DNA of 60,697 bases, taken from Okeania hirsuta. GTDB lineage: Bacteria; Cyanobacteriota; Cyanobacteriia; Cyanobacteriales; Microcoleaceae. The position numbers were made by a program, and so were the translations under genes. Location of the stretch: the NCBI RefSeq assembly GCF_003838195.1, contig NZ_RCBY01000021.1, forward strand, positions 1-60,697. Direction: 5' to 3'. How positions within the stretch are numbered: the first letter of the stretch is position 1; each line of letters starts with the position of its first letter. Positions 48,290 to 57,048 of the stretch are shown piece by piece. The notes beneath the pieces were generated by a model. The model was not told where the DNA came from. It did no database searches and saw only the letters and a list, made by a program, of their open reading frames with translations.

Positions 48290-49147
48290 TTAACTAATTA
48301 TCCACTGCCGAGTACCGAAATATTTACAAGAATGAGCAGCAATATTAGCAGCATTTGCCAAAGCTTCTGTAAATTCCCCATCAAAAATATAGTGACAAAA
48401 AGCTCCATGAAAAATATCACCAGCACCTAAAGTATCAACAGCATTAATTTTTGGAACTTCCACATTACCAAACTTACCTTGACTCAAATATTTGATAGGT
48501 TTTTCTCCTTGAGTAATGGCAATATGTGGAATATTTTGATTTGCTAAATAGGTAAAAACTTCCTCTTGACTCTCACAGTTAGGAGGATAAAAATTAGCAG
48601 AACAAATAGCATAATCAACAAAAGGTAAAATTTCCTCAAATCCTGGTTTCCAACTACCACCATCTATAACAATAGGAATATTTTTTGACTGAGCAATTCG
48701 AGCAACTTCTAAACTCGCTGCCATTTGATGACCGTCGATTAAAAGAATATCAATATTATTAATAATATCTGGGTCAATCAATTCTTTTGAGATTTGAGAC
48801 TTAGTAGCATTGATAGAAATTACAGCGCGATCGCCTGTCTTTTGAGTAGTAATAATTGATGAAACTGGTGGTGGTTCGGAACGATTTTTATCTAAGTCTT
48901 GTATCGTGACATTCTGCTTTTCTAAATCTGCTCTAATTAGGTGAGTTATCGGATGATTTCCTAGCCCACAGAGAAGAGTTGTTTGATTATCAAAGTAGCT
49001 AAATGTTACCGCTGCATTTGTGGCAGGTCCCCCTGCTGTAATAGTATAATCGGCAGCAACAATTTTTTGATTTTTTTCGGGATAAGTTGTTGTGAGATAA
49101 AGTAAATCTAAGGTTATTAATCCCACAAATAGTCCGGTTTTAGTCAC
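48290..49147 (-). CDS. PfkB-family (ribokinase-like) sugar or nucleoside kinase
   Basis: A 285-aa kinase starting at a GTG (49147). PfkB signatures: GGPATNAAVTFSYFDNQTTL near the N-terminus and the C-terminal catalytic motif AVDTLGAGDIFHGAFCHYIF with the base Asp in GAGD. Substrate blocks include DGHQMAASLEVA and IVIDGGSWKPG. Family members phosphorylate ribose, fructose, adenosine or similar. Next to the dead sugar-binding protein one might guess a lost sugar uptake module (inference). Confidence 0.85.
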   Translation of the reverse strand: MTKTGLFVGLITLDLLYLTTTYPEKNQKIVAADYTITAGGPATNAAVTFSYFDNQTTLLCGLGNHPITHLIRADLEKQNVTIQDLDKNRSEPPPVSSIITTQKTGDRAVISINATKSQISKELIDPDIINNIDILLIDGHQMAASLEVARIAQSKNIPIVIDGGSWKPGFEEILPFVDYAICSANFYPPNCESQEEVFTYLANQNIPHIAITQGEKPIKYLSQGKFGNVEVPKINAVDTLGAGDIFHGAFCHYIFDGEFTEALANAANIAAHSCKYFGTRQWIIS

Positions 49148-49308
49148 TTTTTATTTCTGCTTTAGCAACTTCAAAAAATATATTGACAGTATTCAAAATA
49201 AAATCAAAGAGCGTGTCAGACAAATTGATAAATGTTTGCTAAAAATACCCAGTTTTTTTCTAGTAATTATACGAAATCAGGTTTAGTCTGATTGCTATAT
49301 TATGATTA

Positions 49309-51237
49309 TTATTTGAGTAAACGTAAACCACTTAATGTTACTAAAACTGTAGACCCTTCATGACCGAGTACTCCAAGAGGCATATTGATATTTCCAGTAA
49401 AGTTAGCGACTAATAATAGGAAAATAAACCCAATAGCAAAAGTAATATTTTGCTTAATAATACGATTAGCGCGACGACCTAAATTTATAGCTTCTACTAA
49501 TTTTTCTAAATTGTCTGCCATTAATACAATATCTGCCGATTCTAAAGCAACATCACTACCTGCATTACCCATAGCAATACCAACTGTAGCTAGGGATAAA
49601 GCGGGAGCATCATTAATACCATCTCCTACCATTGCTACATTTCTATTTTGTTGTTGCAAGCGCTTAATTACTGTTAATTTCTCTTCTGGTAATAATTCAT
49701 AATAGACTTGATTTATACCAAGATTTTGAGCAACACTATCAGCAGTTTGTTGATTATCTCCTGTCAGCATAGCTATAGATTTGATATTCATAGACTTGAG
49801 TTGATTTATCATTTTACTAGCTTCTAAACGGACGGTATCAGCAACAGATATTAAGCCAATAATTTCTTGTGATTGTGCAACAAAAATAACTGTTTTTCCC
49901 TGTTTTTGGAGGCGGTTACTTTCCTCTAAAAAGTAGGAACTAAAATTATTTACTTCTGACTTAATTAAATTTTCTTTGCCAACCATAATAATTTGACTAT
50001 CAACAATACCAGTAATTCCTTCCCCAGTTTTTGCTTTGACATTAGTTGCTACTTGCCACTGAATATTTTTTGTAATTGCTGTTTGAGTAATAGCTTTTCC
50101 AATAGGATGTTCAGAACAAGATTCTAGGGCAGCAGCTAACTGTAAAACTTCATTTTCTGACTTACCTTTTCTAGGGATAATATCAACAACTTGTAGTTTA
50201 CCAGTAGTCAGAGTTCCTGTTTTGTCGAAGGCAATTCCTTGAACTTCTCCCATCATTTCTAGTTGAGCACCATTTTTAAATAAAATTCCCTGTCTAGCTC
50301 CATTAGCAATGCCAGATAATAAAGTTGGCATAATTGATGCCATTAAAGCACAAGGAGAAGCAACAACTAAAAATATTAAAGCTCGATAAATTGTCGTTTC
50401 CCAACTCCAGTTTAATAAAAATGGCGGTAAAATTCCGAGTAATATACCTGAAATAACTATAACTTTGGCGTAAATTTTCTCAAATTTTTCCACAAATCTC
50501 TGAGAGGGTGGAGTTTCAGTTTTTGCTTGTTCAACTAAACGAATTACACGCTGAATTAAACTACTTTCTGGAGATTTATTTACTTGTAGTCTTAAAACGC
50601 CATTACCATTTAATGTACCTGCAAAAACTTCATCTCCTACAGTCTTATCAACTGGTATAGATTCTCCTGTAATTGGAGCTTGATTAATGGTACTAATGCC
50701 TTCAATAATAATACTATCAGTCGGGATAAGTTCTCCAGGTTTAACTAAGACAACATCTCCCATTTTTAATTGATTAACCGGAATTTCTGTTTCTTGATTA
50801 TCGACTATTAATCTGGCAGTATCAGGAGTAATAGCCATTAATTTATGAATGTTACGTTCAGTTCGCTCCATAGCAAAAGTTTCCAGAGCGCCACTAATAG
50901 CAAAAATTAAAATTAGCACTGCTCCATCAATTATTAAGTGATACTCTTGTTGCCATAAACCTAAAAAAGCAGCTCCCAAAGCAGCAACAATCATCAATAA
51001 ATCAACATCTAATTCTTTTTCTGACCAGAGAGTTGTTATACCTTCTTTAGCACTTTCATAACCACCAATTACATAAGCTGTTGCTAGAATTAATAGTGCT
51101 AAAGCAACCCAATTAATTTGTAAACAAAACCAACTCAAAAAAATCAGTACAGCACAGGTTCCCGCAGCAAATGCTTCTGGATAATATTGAGCAAGTTGGA
51201 GGTATTGAGGCAGAGAAAAATTTTTCTGATTCATCAT
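49309..51237 (-). CDS. P1B-type heavy-metal-transporting ATPase, probably P1B-4 group
   Basis: A 642-aa ion pump. The actuator domain shows TGESIPVDKTVGDEVFAGT, the phosphorylation site is FDKTGTLTTG (D338) and the hinge is VGDGINDAPALS. The metal-site helix has SPCALMASIMP (SPC rather than CPC), and the C-terminal helix has HEGSTVLVTLSGLRLL. SPC plus HEGxT and the absence of an N-terminal CxxC metal domain are the features of subgroup P1B-4, whose members export Co, Zn or Fe. Substrate is therefore inferred. It stands alone between repeats. Confidence 0.88.
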   Translation of the reverse strand: MMNQKNFSLPQYLQLAQYYPEAFAAGTCAVLIFLSWFCLQINWVALALLILATAYVIGGYESAKEGITTLWSEKELDVDLLMIVAALGAAFLGLWQQEYHLIIDGAVLILIFAISGALETFAMERTERNIHKLMAITPDTARLIVDNQETEIPVNQLKMGDVVLVKPGELIPTDSIIIEGISTINQAPITGESIPVDKTVGDEVFAGTLNGNGVLRLQVNKSPESSLIQRVIRLVEQAKTETPPSQRFVEKFEKIYAKVIVISGILLGILPPFLLNWSWETTIYRALIFLVVASPCALMASIMPTLLSGIANGARQGILFKNGAQLEMMGEVQGIAFDKTGTLTTGKLQVVDIIPRKGKSENEVLQLAAALESCSEHPIGKAITQTAITKNIQWQVATNVKAKTGEGITGIVDSQIIMVGKENLIKSEVNNFSSYFLEESNRLQKQGKTVIFVAQSQEIIGLISVADTVRLEASKMINQLKSMNIKSIAMLTGDNQQTADSVAQNLGINQVYYELLPEEKLTVIKRLQQQNRNVAMVGDGINDAPALSLATVGIAMGNAGSDVALESADIVLMADNLEKLVEAINLGRRANRIIKQNITFAIGFIFLLLVANFTGNINMPLGVLGHEGSTVLVTLSGLRLLK

Positions 51238-52017
51238 AGTTAAAGATAGTTTTTACTAAGTTTTTTGGCAACATAGTTATGATTACTTCTCACTGTTAAG
51301 GGAATGTAATCTAGTAGTGACTTTTTATTCTATCTGAATTTTTAAATTGCTTTTACCTGATAACTGATAACTGATAACTGAAATTACCCCATCCAAAATC
51401 AATAGCTAACTGAATTCTGACATTAGCATAATAATATAGACATATTCATAAAATCAATAATAATTTTATTTTCATATATTTTTCTCATTTTAATTATCGG
51501 TTTAATACCCCACCGTCTAAACAGTGTTCAAAATTGTTTGGGGTTATAATCCTGATGCAATTTTCCCTCCTGACTCCTTCTTCAATCAAAATATCTTGCA
51601 TGAGTATCTCTTGTCTACTTCAGCCAAAAATCTATATCTTTTTCACGTTTATGTCTAATAATTATGTATGGTTACAGCACTTTTTAGAATAGTGAGGTAC
51701 GCTTTTAAGGCTAATCTTTTTTTCCCTACTCCCTACTCCCTACTCCCTACTCCCTACTCCCTAAAGTCCTAAAATTTTGTACCTCATCAACTACAAAACT
51801 GCTGTAAGTGTTCATGTTCTATTGAGGATAGCTATAGCTAAGTGGTAATTTTGATATAGGGTTTCTCAACCTAATTAGGTACACTTATCTTTATTTGTTT
51901 TCTATTCCCTGTTCCCTATTCCCTAGAACCAACAAATTTTGTAGCTCACTCTTTTTGGGAATTGCTATAAAATAGATTTATTAGTAAGAAATTGGTGTAT
52001 CTAAAAAATCAAAAAAA
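51238..52017. other. Intergenic repeat cluster
   Basis: No gene. In order: CTGATAA heptamers (51357-51380), inverted family-K repeat (51490-51552), inverted 37-bp repeat (51624-51660), family-F MITE (51672-51807) and part of a family-E element (51890-51970, ending GGGAATTGCTATA). Confidence 0.65.
51672..51807. mobile_element. Family-F MITE, TIR TTACAGCA(C/G)TTTT
   Basis: 136 bp. Left TTACAGCACTTTTTAGAATA with inner GTGAGGTAC; right GTACCTCATCAACTAC...AAAACTGCTGTAA. The core is a CCCTACT heptamer array (51724-51765). Confidence 0.75.
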
Positions 52018-53406
52018 GTGAATAAATTAATAATAGACTTTAGCTACCCAATAATGCCATCTCATCTTAAATTACGACCCTATCAAGAACAAGCTATTAA
52101 TAATTGGTTTACAAATAGAGGTAGGGGAATTTTGAAGATGGCAACAGGTAGTGGAAAAACAATAACTGCCTTAGCGATCGCTACTCAACTTTATCAAAAA
52201 ATTGCTTTACAAGCATTAATTGTTATTTGTCCTTATCGTCATTTAGTAACTCAATGGGGAAGAGAATGTGAAAAATTTTCTCTCCAACCAATTCTCGCTT
52301 TTGAGAATGTACATACTTGGCAAAATCAACTTTCTACTACACTTTATAATATTCATTCTGGCTATGAAGAATTTATTACTGTTATTACTACAAACTCTAC
52401 TTTTATTTCAGATAGTCTCCAATCTCAAATTAAATATTTTCCTGAAAAAACTCTGATTATTGGGGATGAAGCACATCATTTAGGTTCGCCCAAGTTAGAG
52501 AAGAGTTTACCAAAAAATATTGGTTTAAGACTTGCTTTATCTGCTACACCAGAAAGATATTTTGATGACCAAGGAACTACAGCGATTTTAGATTATTTTG
52601 GTGAAGTATTACAGCCTGAATTAACTTTGGCTGATGCGATTAGACAAGGTGCTTTAGCTCGTTATCTTTATTATCCAATTTTAGTAGAATTGACTGAAGC
52701 AGAAAGTCGCGCTTATGCAAAATTAACCTCGAAGATTGGTTGGGTATTATTATTATCAGAAAAAGAAAATGTAGAGATAGAAAAAGAAGACTTAACTGCT
52801 TTATTAATTCAGCGTTCCCGTTTAGTTGCTTCAGCCACAAATAAATTAACAGCATTAAAAGCATTAATGGCTAATCGTTTACAAACCAGTCATACTTTAT
52901 TTTATTGTGGGGATAGTTCCGTAGAAACTGAAGATATTTCAAATTTAAGACAAATGGAAGCAGTGGTAAGAATATTAGGTTATGAATTAGGTTATCGAGT
53001 TAATACTTATACTACTGAAACTTCAATTAAAAAAAGAGAAAAATTAAGGCAACAATTTGAAAATGGAGAATTGCAAGGTTTAGTAGCAATTAGATGTTTA
53101 GATGAAGGGGTAGATATACCAGCAATTAAAAATGCAGTTATTTTAGCAAGTAGTCAAAATCCTCGACAGTTTATTCAGAGAAGAGGCAGAATTTTACGAC
53201 CTCATCCAAGTAAGGAAAGGGCAACTTTATTTGATATGATTGTTTTACCTCCAGATATGGGTAGAAGTACCTTGGAAGTAGAAAGAAATTTACTGAGAAA
53301 GGAGTTGAAAAGGTTCTTAGAATTTGCCGATTTAGCAGATAATTCTGGGGAAGCTAGGAGAAAGTTATTAAACATTCAAAAAAGATATGGATTATTAGAT
53401 ATTTAA
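52018..53406 (+). CDS. SF2 DEAD/DEAH-type helicase
   Basis: A 462-aa protein from a GTG at 52018; an ATG at 52054 (MPSHLKLRPYQEQAI) is an equally good start. Motifs: Q-like RPYQEQAINNW, I MATGSGKTITALA, II IGDEAHHLGSP (DEAH), III LALSATPERYFD, V VAIRCLDEGVDIP, and VI QFIQRRGRILRP. It has only the two RecA-like lobes plus a short C-terminal helix, resembling the UvrB/Res-type helicases found with restriction and DNA-defence modules. The DndD-like ATPase operon lies 3.6 kb downstream on the same strand, with a wrecked gene and an IS between. Confidence 0.85.
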   Translation: MNKLIIDFSYPIMPSHLKLRPYQEQAINNWFTNRGRGILKMATGSGKTITALAIATQLYQKIALQALIVICPYRHLVTQWGRECEKFSLQPILAFENVHTWQNQLSTTLYNIHSGYEEFITVITTNSTFISDSLQSQIKYFPEKTLIIGDEAHHLGSPKLEKSLPKNIGLRLALSATPERYFDDQGTTAILDYFGEVLQPELTLADAIRQGALARYLYYPILVELTEAESRAYAKLTSKIGWVLLLSEKENVEIEKEDLTALLIQRSRLVASATNKLTALKALMANRLQTSHTLFYCGDSSVETEDISNLRQMEAVVRILGYELGYRVNTYTTETSIKKREKLRQQFENGELQGLVAIRCLDEGVDIPAIKNAVILASSQNPRQFIQRRGRILRPHPSKERATLFDMIVLPPDMGRSTLEVERNLLRKELKRFLEFADLADNSGEARRKLLNIQKRYGLLDI

Positions 53407-53719
53407 TATCATGTCCAGATAATTAGCGATCAAAAACTTTCTCCTTTTCCTCCTCTTCTTTCTTACCGAATTATTAATTATTAATTATTAATAATTAAAT
53501 AATTCTGGTTTAAAGCCTCCCCTTTTAAGGGGAAAAAATAAATAATATTTCTTTATATTCAATCCTCTCGGTTTTAACCAGAGGTAATTATCAATTATCA
53601 ATTATCCATTATCAATGAATGAATTCTTGCTTCTTGCTTCTTTCTTCCCTCCTAACTCCTAACTCCTGTTCCCTTTTTGGCTTTATTCAAAATTGAAATG
53701 CACCCAAAATGTTCTAGTA
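53407..53719. other. Intergenic region
   Basis: No gene. Family-C-like ATATCATGTCC at 53408, AT-rich TTAATTATTAATTATTAATT repeats (about 53469-53500) and AATTATCAATTATC repeats (53586-53610). Confidence 0.5.
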
Positions 53720-53896
53720 TTAACTAAATCTATTCTCCTCTTTCTTTTTCATCATTAAATAAGCTTTTTCTGCTTGTCTTTGTTTCTCCAGTGTCAATTC
53801 CTTGATCCTATAATTTAGTCCTTGCAATTCAGGATTTGGGGAAATTCCAGCCGGAATTGTTTGACTATCAGCTAATATCTCTTGAGCAGTTTTTAC
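53720..53896 (-). pseudogene. 3' fragment of the IS-split formyltransferase gene
   Basis: Reads VKTAQEILADSQTIPAGISP then NPELQGLNYRIKELTLEK and QRQAEKAYLMMKKKEE before its stop. This resembles the C-terminus of short formyltransferases. It is separated from the rest (55411-56097) by the tnpB element; joining at 53896/55411 keeps the frame (...EFDLY-VKTAQE...). Confidence 0.72.
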
Positions 53897-54025
53897 CGAA
53901 AAGCGACGTTGAAGGCCCCCGTGTTTTAACCGGGGGATGAAAACAAGCGAGTCGCTTAGACTAGACAACTTTAGTTGTCCTGTGTTATTATTACCTACAA
54001 TAACTGTTCGGTCTGCCCGTTTCAA

Positions 54026-55377
54026 ATGTACTGTTGTCAGCAAGTTTTAGTAGGTAAAAATCCTGAATTAATTCCCATTTTAACATTCTTGTGCGAACAG
54101 TCTCACAAACTAACTAACATGGGCATATACTATGGTCGGCAATTATATTTTAAAGCCAGGATTGGTATTGGCAAGTTTGACTTGGAAAAGGTCTATAAAA
54201 GGAACTATCATTACAAAGTTTTATATTCTCAAGCAGCACAACAAACATTGAGAACTGTAGCTGAATCATTTAGGTCTTATTATGGTCTTATTATTGCCTA
54301 TAATGAAGGTAAAATCTCAGACAGACCAAGGATTCCTAACTATAGAAAAAAAGGGGGAATGGCTACAGTAAGTTACCCTAAGCAAGCATTAAAACTTAAA
54401 GATAATCAAATTAGAATACCACGCTTAGAATACCTGTAAACGCTGGTTTGGAGTAGATAGCTTTTTAATTCCAATGCCTAGTAATCTAGCATTCTCTACT
54501 CTCAAAGAACTGAGAATATTACCGAGAAACAGATGTTTTTATTGGGAATTTGTTTATGAAAGAGAAGTAATAGTTAAACCTCAATTAAATCAAGAAAATG
54601 TATTAGGAATTGACCATGGTTTAAATAATTGGTTGACCTGTGTATCCAATGTAAATACTAGCTTAATTGTAGATGGGAAACAGATTAAATCAATGAATCG
54701 TTGGTACAACAAACAAGTATCAACTATTAAAGAAAATCAACCGACTGGATTTTGGTCAAATAAACTAGCTGCCATTACAGAAAAGCGTAACCGCCAAATC
54801 CGTGATGGAATTAATAAAGCAGCCAGGATAGTGATTAATCATTGTTTAAAAAATCATATTGGTACAATTGTATTTGGCTGGAATAAAGGTCAGAAAAATC
54901 AAATAGAATTAGGAAAGAAAAGTAATTCAGAATTTGTACCAATTCCGACAGCTAGACTCAAGGAAAGAATAGCTCAATTATGTGAAGAGTATGGGATTAG
55001 ATTTATAGAAACTGAGGAAAGTTATACAAGTATTGCTTCATTTTTAGATGGTGACAATCTACCTAATTATGGTGAGAAACCCAATAATTGGAAACCGTCA
55101 GGAAAGAGAATAAAGCGATGCAGCGCGGTCTTGGGGGTTTCCCCCATGAGCGACTGCATCAAGACAGCGTGGTTTGTATAGAACAGGTAATAATTGGTGT
55201 ATTAATGCAGACTGTAATGGAGCTGCAAATATAATCACAAAAGTAAGCAGAAAGCTAGGGTTAAACTTAAGCCAACTGTGTAGGGGCACTTTGACTTGTC
55301 CCCAAAGAGTATATCTTTGGTCAGCTAAGAAGAAACGGAGCAACACGGATTTATCCTGTTGCGTAGTATCTGCTTAG
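54026..55377 (+). pseudogene. tnpB: tnpB (RNA-guided nuclease family), inactivated
   Basis: Three consecutive segments make one TnpB. Segment 1 (ATG 54026) reads MYCCQQVLVGKNPELIPILT and SYYGLIIAYNEGKISDRPRI, ending prematurely at 54439. A one-base shift near 54430 opens KRWFGVDSFLIPMPSNLAFS, ELRILPRNRCFYWEFVYE and the RuvC-I block VLGIDHGLNNWLTCVSN, then ETEESYTSIASFLDGD (RuvC-II Glu region). A 52-bp palindrome insertion (55116-55167) breaks the frame after GKRIK. The last segment continues RGLYRTGNNWCINADCNGAA NI with the RuvC-III Asp. With a frameshift and an insertion it cannot make a full protein. Confidence 0.85.
55116..55167. mobile_element. 48-bp palindromic element in tnpB with 4-bp target duplication
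   Basis: The 48-bp unit starts ATGCAGCGCGGTCTTGGGGG and ends GCATCAAGAC (55118-55165 region), with ATGCAG/CTGCAT and GGGGG/CCCCC inverted arms. It is flanked by AGCG on each side. Removing 52 bp (element plus one AGCG) restores the codons for RIKRGLYRTG, the usual TnpB sequence at this place. I recall closely similar GC-rich units as frequent in repeat-rich marine cyanobacteria (from memory). Confidence 0.82.
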
Positions 55378-55410
55378 AATCCCCGTGACTTAAGTCCGGG
55401 GAGTAGTCAA

Positions 55411-56097
55411 ATAAAGATCGAACTCGAATAAATAACTGTAGGCTTTCAAGGCCCAAATAGAGTCAAATTGAAACGGGTCAATGATTCTTTGAGACTTAAT
55501 AATTAGTCCTGTGTCAACACCTTGATCGATGTAATGGATGGTTACTCCCACAACTTCCCTAAATTTATTGACATCTTGGAGAATGGCAATATTCTCTACT
55601 GAATACATTCCACGACCATAGGGTAAAATGGCAGAATGACAATTGAACAGTTGGGATTGTGTCATTTCTATCCACCACGGTTTGAGGATTTGAGTTACGC
55701 AAACAAAAATTAAAGGTGCAGAATCTTTTGATGCTTCTATGAGCCATTCTTTTGCATAGACTCCATTCAAATTATCTCCAAGAAATATGGTTTGAGAATA
55801 TCCAGTACTCGAGTACGGTGCTATACCATCACGTTCGATCATCGCCTGCTCAGTCGGCTCAATGTTAGGATATAAATCTGTCAAAGCTTGATAAATTTCA
55901 TCTGTCAAATGTTTTTGACCAGAATACTGAGCGTGGAAAGCATTTCTAGCTTTAAGTAAACTTTCGGGTTGAACTTTTTCCTTGACGATCACTCCCTGGA
56001 AGTTTGGCAAATCTCCAAACGCTTCAATCCATTTTGATACCAAATAAGAGCAAAGAATATTCGTATCTACCAATAAGTAAAATTTTTTATGGTTCAT
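55411..56097 (-). pseudogene. Formyltransferase-family gene, 5' part, interrupted by the tnpB element
   Basis: Reads from MNHKKFYLLVDTNILCSYLV to SIWALKAYSYLFEFDLY, then runs into IS sequence and stops at 55390. The catalytic block NCHSAILPYGRGMYSVENIA...GVTIHYIDQGVDTGLII corresponds to the N-H-D set of formyl-H4F transferases (N..HxSLLPxxRG and D in DxGxDTGxII). Joined to 53896-53720 it would give about 287 aa. Related proteins transfer formyl groups to amino groups of tRNA, sugars or nucleotides. The promoter and start are intact, so a truncated product may still be made. Confidence 0.78.
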
Positions 56098-56802
56098 GGA
56101 TGCACCTTACTAACAACATATATTTGGGATTTAAGCTGAGTCTGAAAAAGCTGAATGACGGATATCTATAAATCTACACAAGAATATAATGGAATGCCTA
56201 CAATAAATTCGCTCATAATCAAAATTCTATTTATAATACCATCTAATAATTATAGGCAAATAATAAACCTCTTGCAAAAGTTTTAATTAAATCAATTCAA
56301 TAGATGAAATCAACAATTTAATCTCCCTATTCCCTATTCCCTATTCCCTGACTTATGCAAGAATTATAATATATAAATAAAAAGTGTTTTCGATAATATT
56401 TGTTGGTGTCTAAACCGGATTTAGTATAATATCTACCACCTAACACCTAGTAACCCAATATAATAATACCAACTTCATAAACTTAGGGGTAGTACAGTTT
56501 TTTTCACAAATAGTTTACTATAATTTTGTTGAACTGTATTATTACCGGATTGGTTTATAAATAAAAATGTGAAAATCTTTAGGATATAGGCAATATGAAA
56601 AGATTAGATATAATTAATATCATACTAATATATTGAAATAATTTTATCTTGCTTCAATATTTCAGTTATCAAGTAATAAATAAGATTCAGCAATGTTTTT
56701 TAACGATTATAGGAAAAGAGCAAAGATATTTTCATGCCTAAAAACACTACTCCCTACTCCCTACTCTTTACTCCCTACTCCCTGCTCCCTCCTGAAATTC
56801 AA
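56098..56802. other. Intergenic region upstream of the ATPase operon
   Basis: No gene. It contains CTATTCC heptamers (56325-56350), an AT-rich stretch and, at 56750-56790, a CCCTACT-type array that keeps an open frame into the next gene (TPYSLLFTPYSLLP) and so mimics an N-terminal extension. Confidence 0.5.
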
Positions 56803-57048
56803 ATGACTTCAAAATACTCAGACAAACTAACCACAAAAATATCAATAATTTTTTCAGAAAAACATTCAAAGTATGACATTAAAACTCAAGCAAAACTGAA
56901 TAACATTCAAGAACCAATTACTACCGCACCCCCAGAAGTAAAGCAAATTATTGGGCGAGTATTACAACTAGAAAAAGACCGACTTTATAAAAAAACACCC
57001 CGGATAAACGATGATATTCTCAAAATTATTAAAGAAGCGGTGCAATGA
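56803..57048 (+). CDS. Small helical protein coupled to the DndD-like ATPase
   Basis: An 81-aa protein from the ATG at 56803 (MTSKYSDKLTTKISIIFSEK); the longer frame from 56734 only translates a heptamer repeat. The C-terminal half PPEVKQIIGRVLQLEKDRLY...TPRINDDILKIIKEAVQ is predicted helical. Its stop TGA overlaps the ATG of the ATPase gene (ATGA at 57045), so the two are translated together and the products probably interact. I do not recognise a named family. Confidence 0.65.
   Translation: MTSKYSDKLTTKISIIFSEKHSKYDIKTQAKLNNIQEPITTAPPEVKQIIGRVLQLEKDRLYKKTPRINDDILKIIKEAVQ

Larger units (their letters stand above)
53897..55410 (+). mobile_element. IS200/IS605-family (tnpB-only, IS1341-type) insertion
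   Basis: About 1.5 kb. The left boundary is placed after TTTTTAC at 53896 (a TTAC target site is typical of this group); the left-end hairpin is GGCCCCCGTGTTTTAACCGG. The right end is a CCCCGTGACTTAAGTCCGGG hairpin and terminal GTAGTCAA at 55410. There is no tnpA and no target duplication, as expected. The exact left edge could be 9 bp further right without changing the restored frame. Any omega/reRNA guide would begin at 55411. Confidence 0.8.

Noticed and set aside
55098-55346. Reverse-strand frame of 82 codons in tnpB
   Set aside because: Shadow of the tnpB 3' end and the inserted palindrome; no protein-like motifs.
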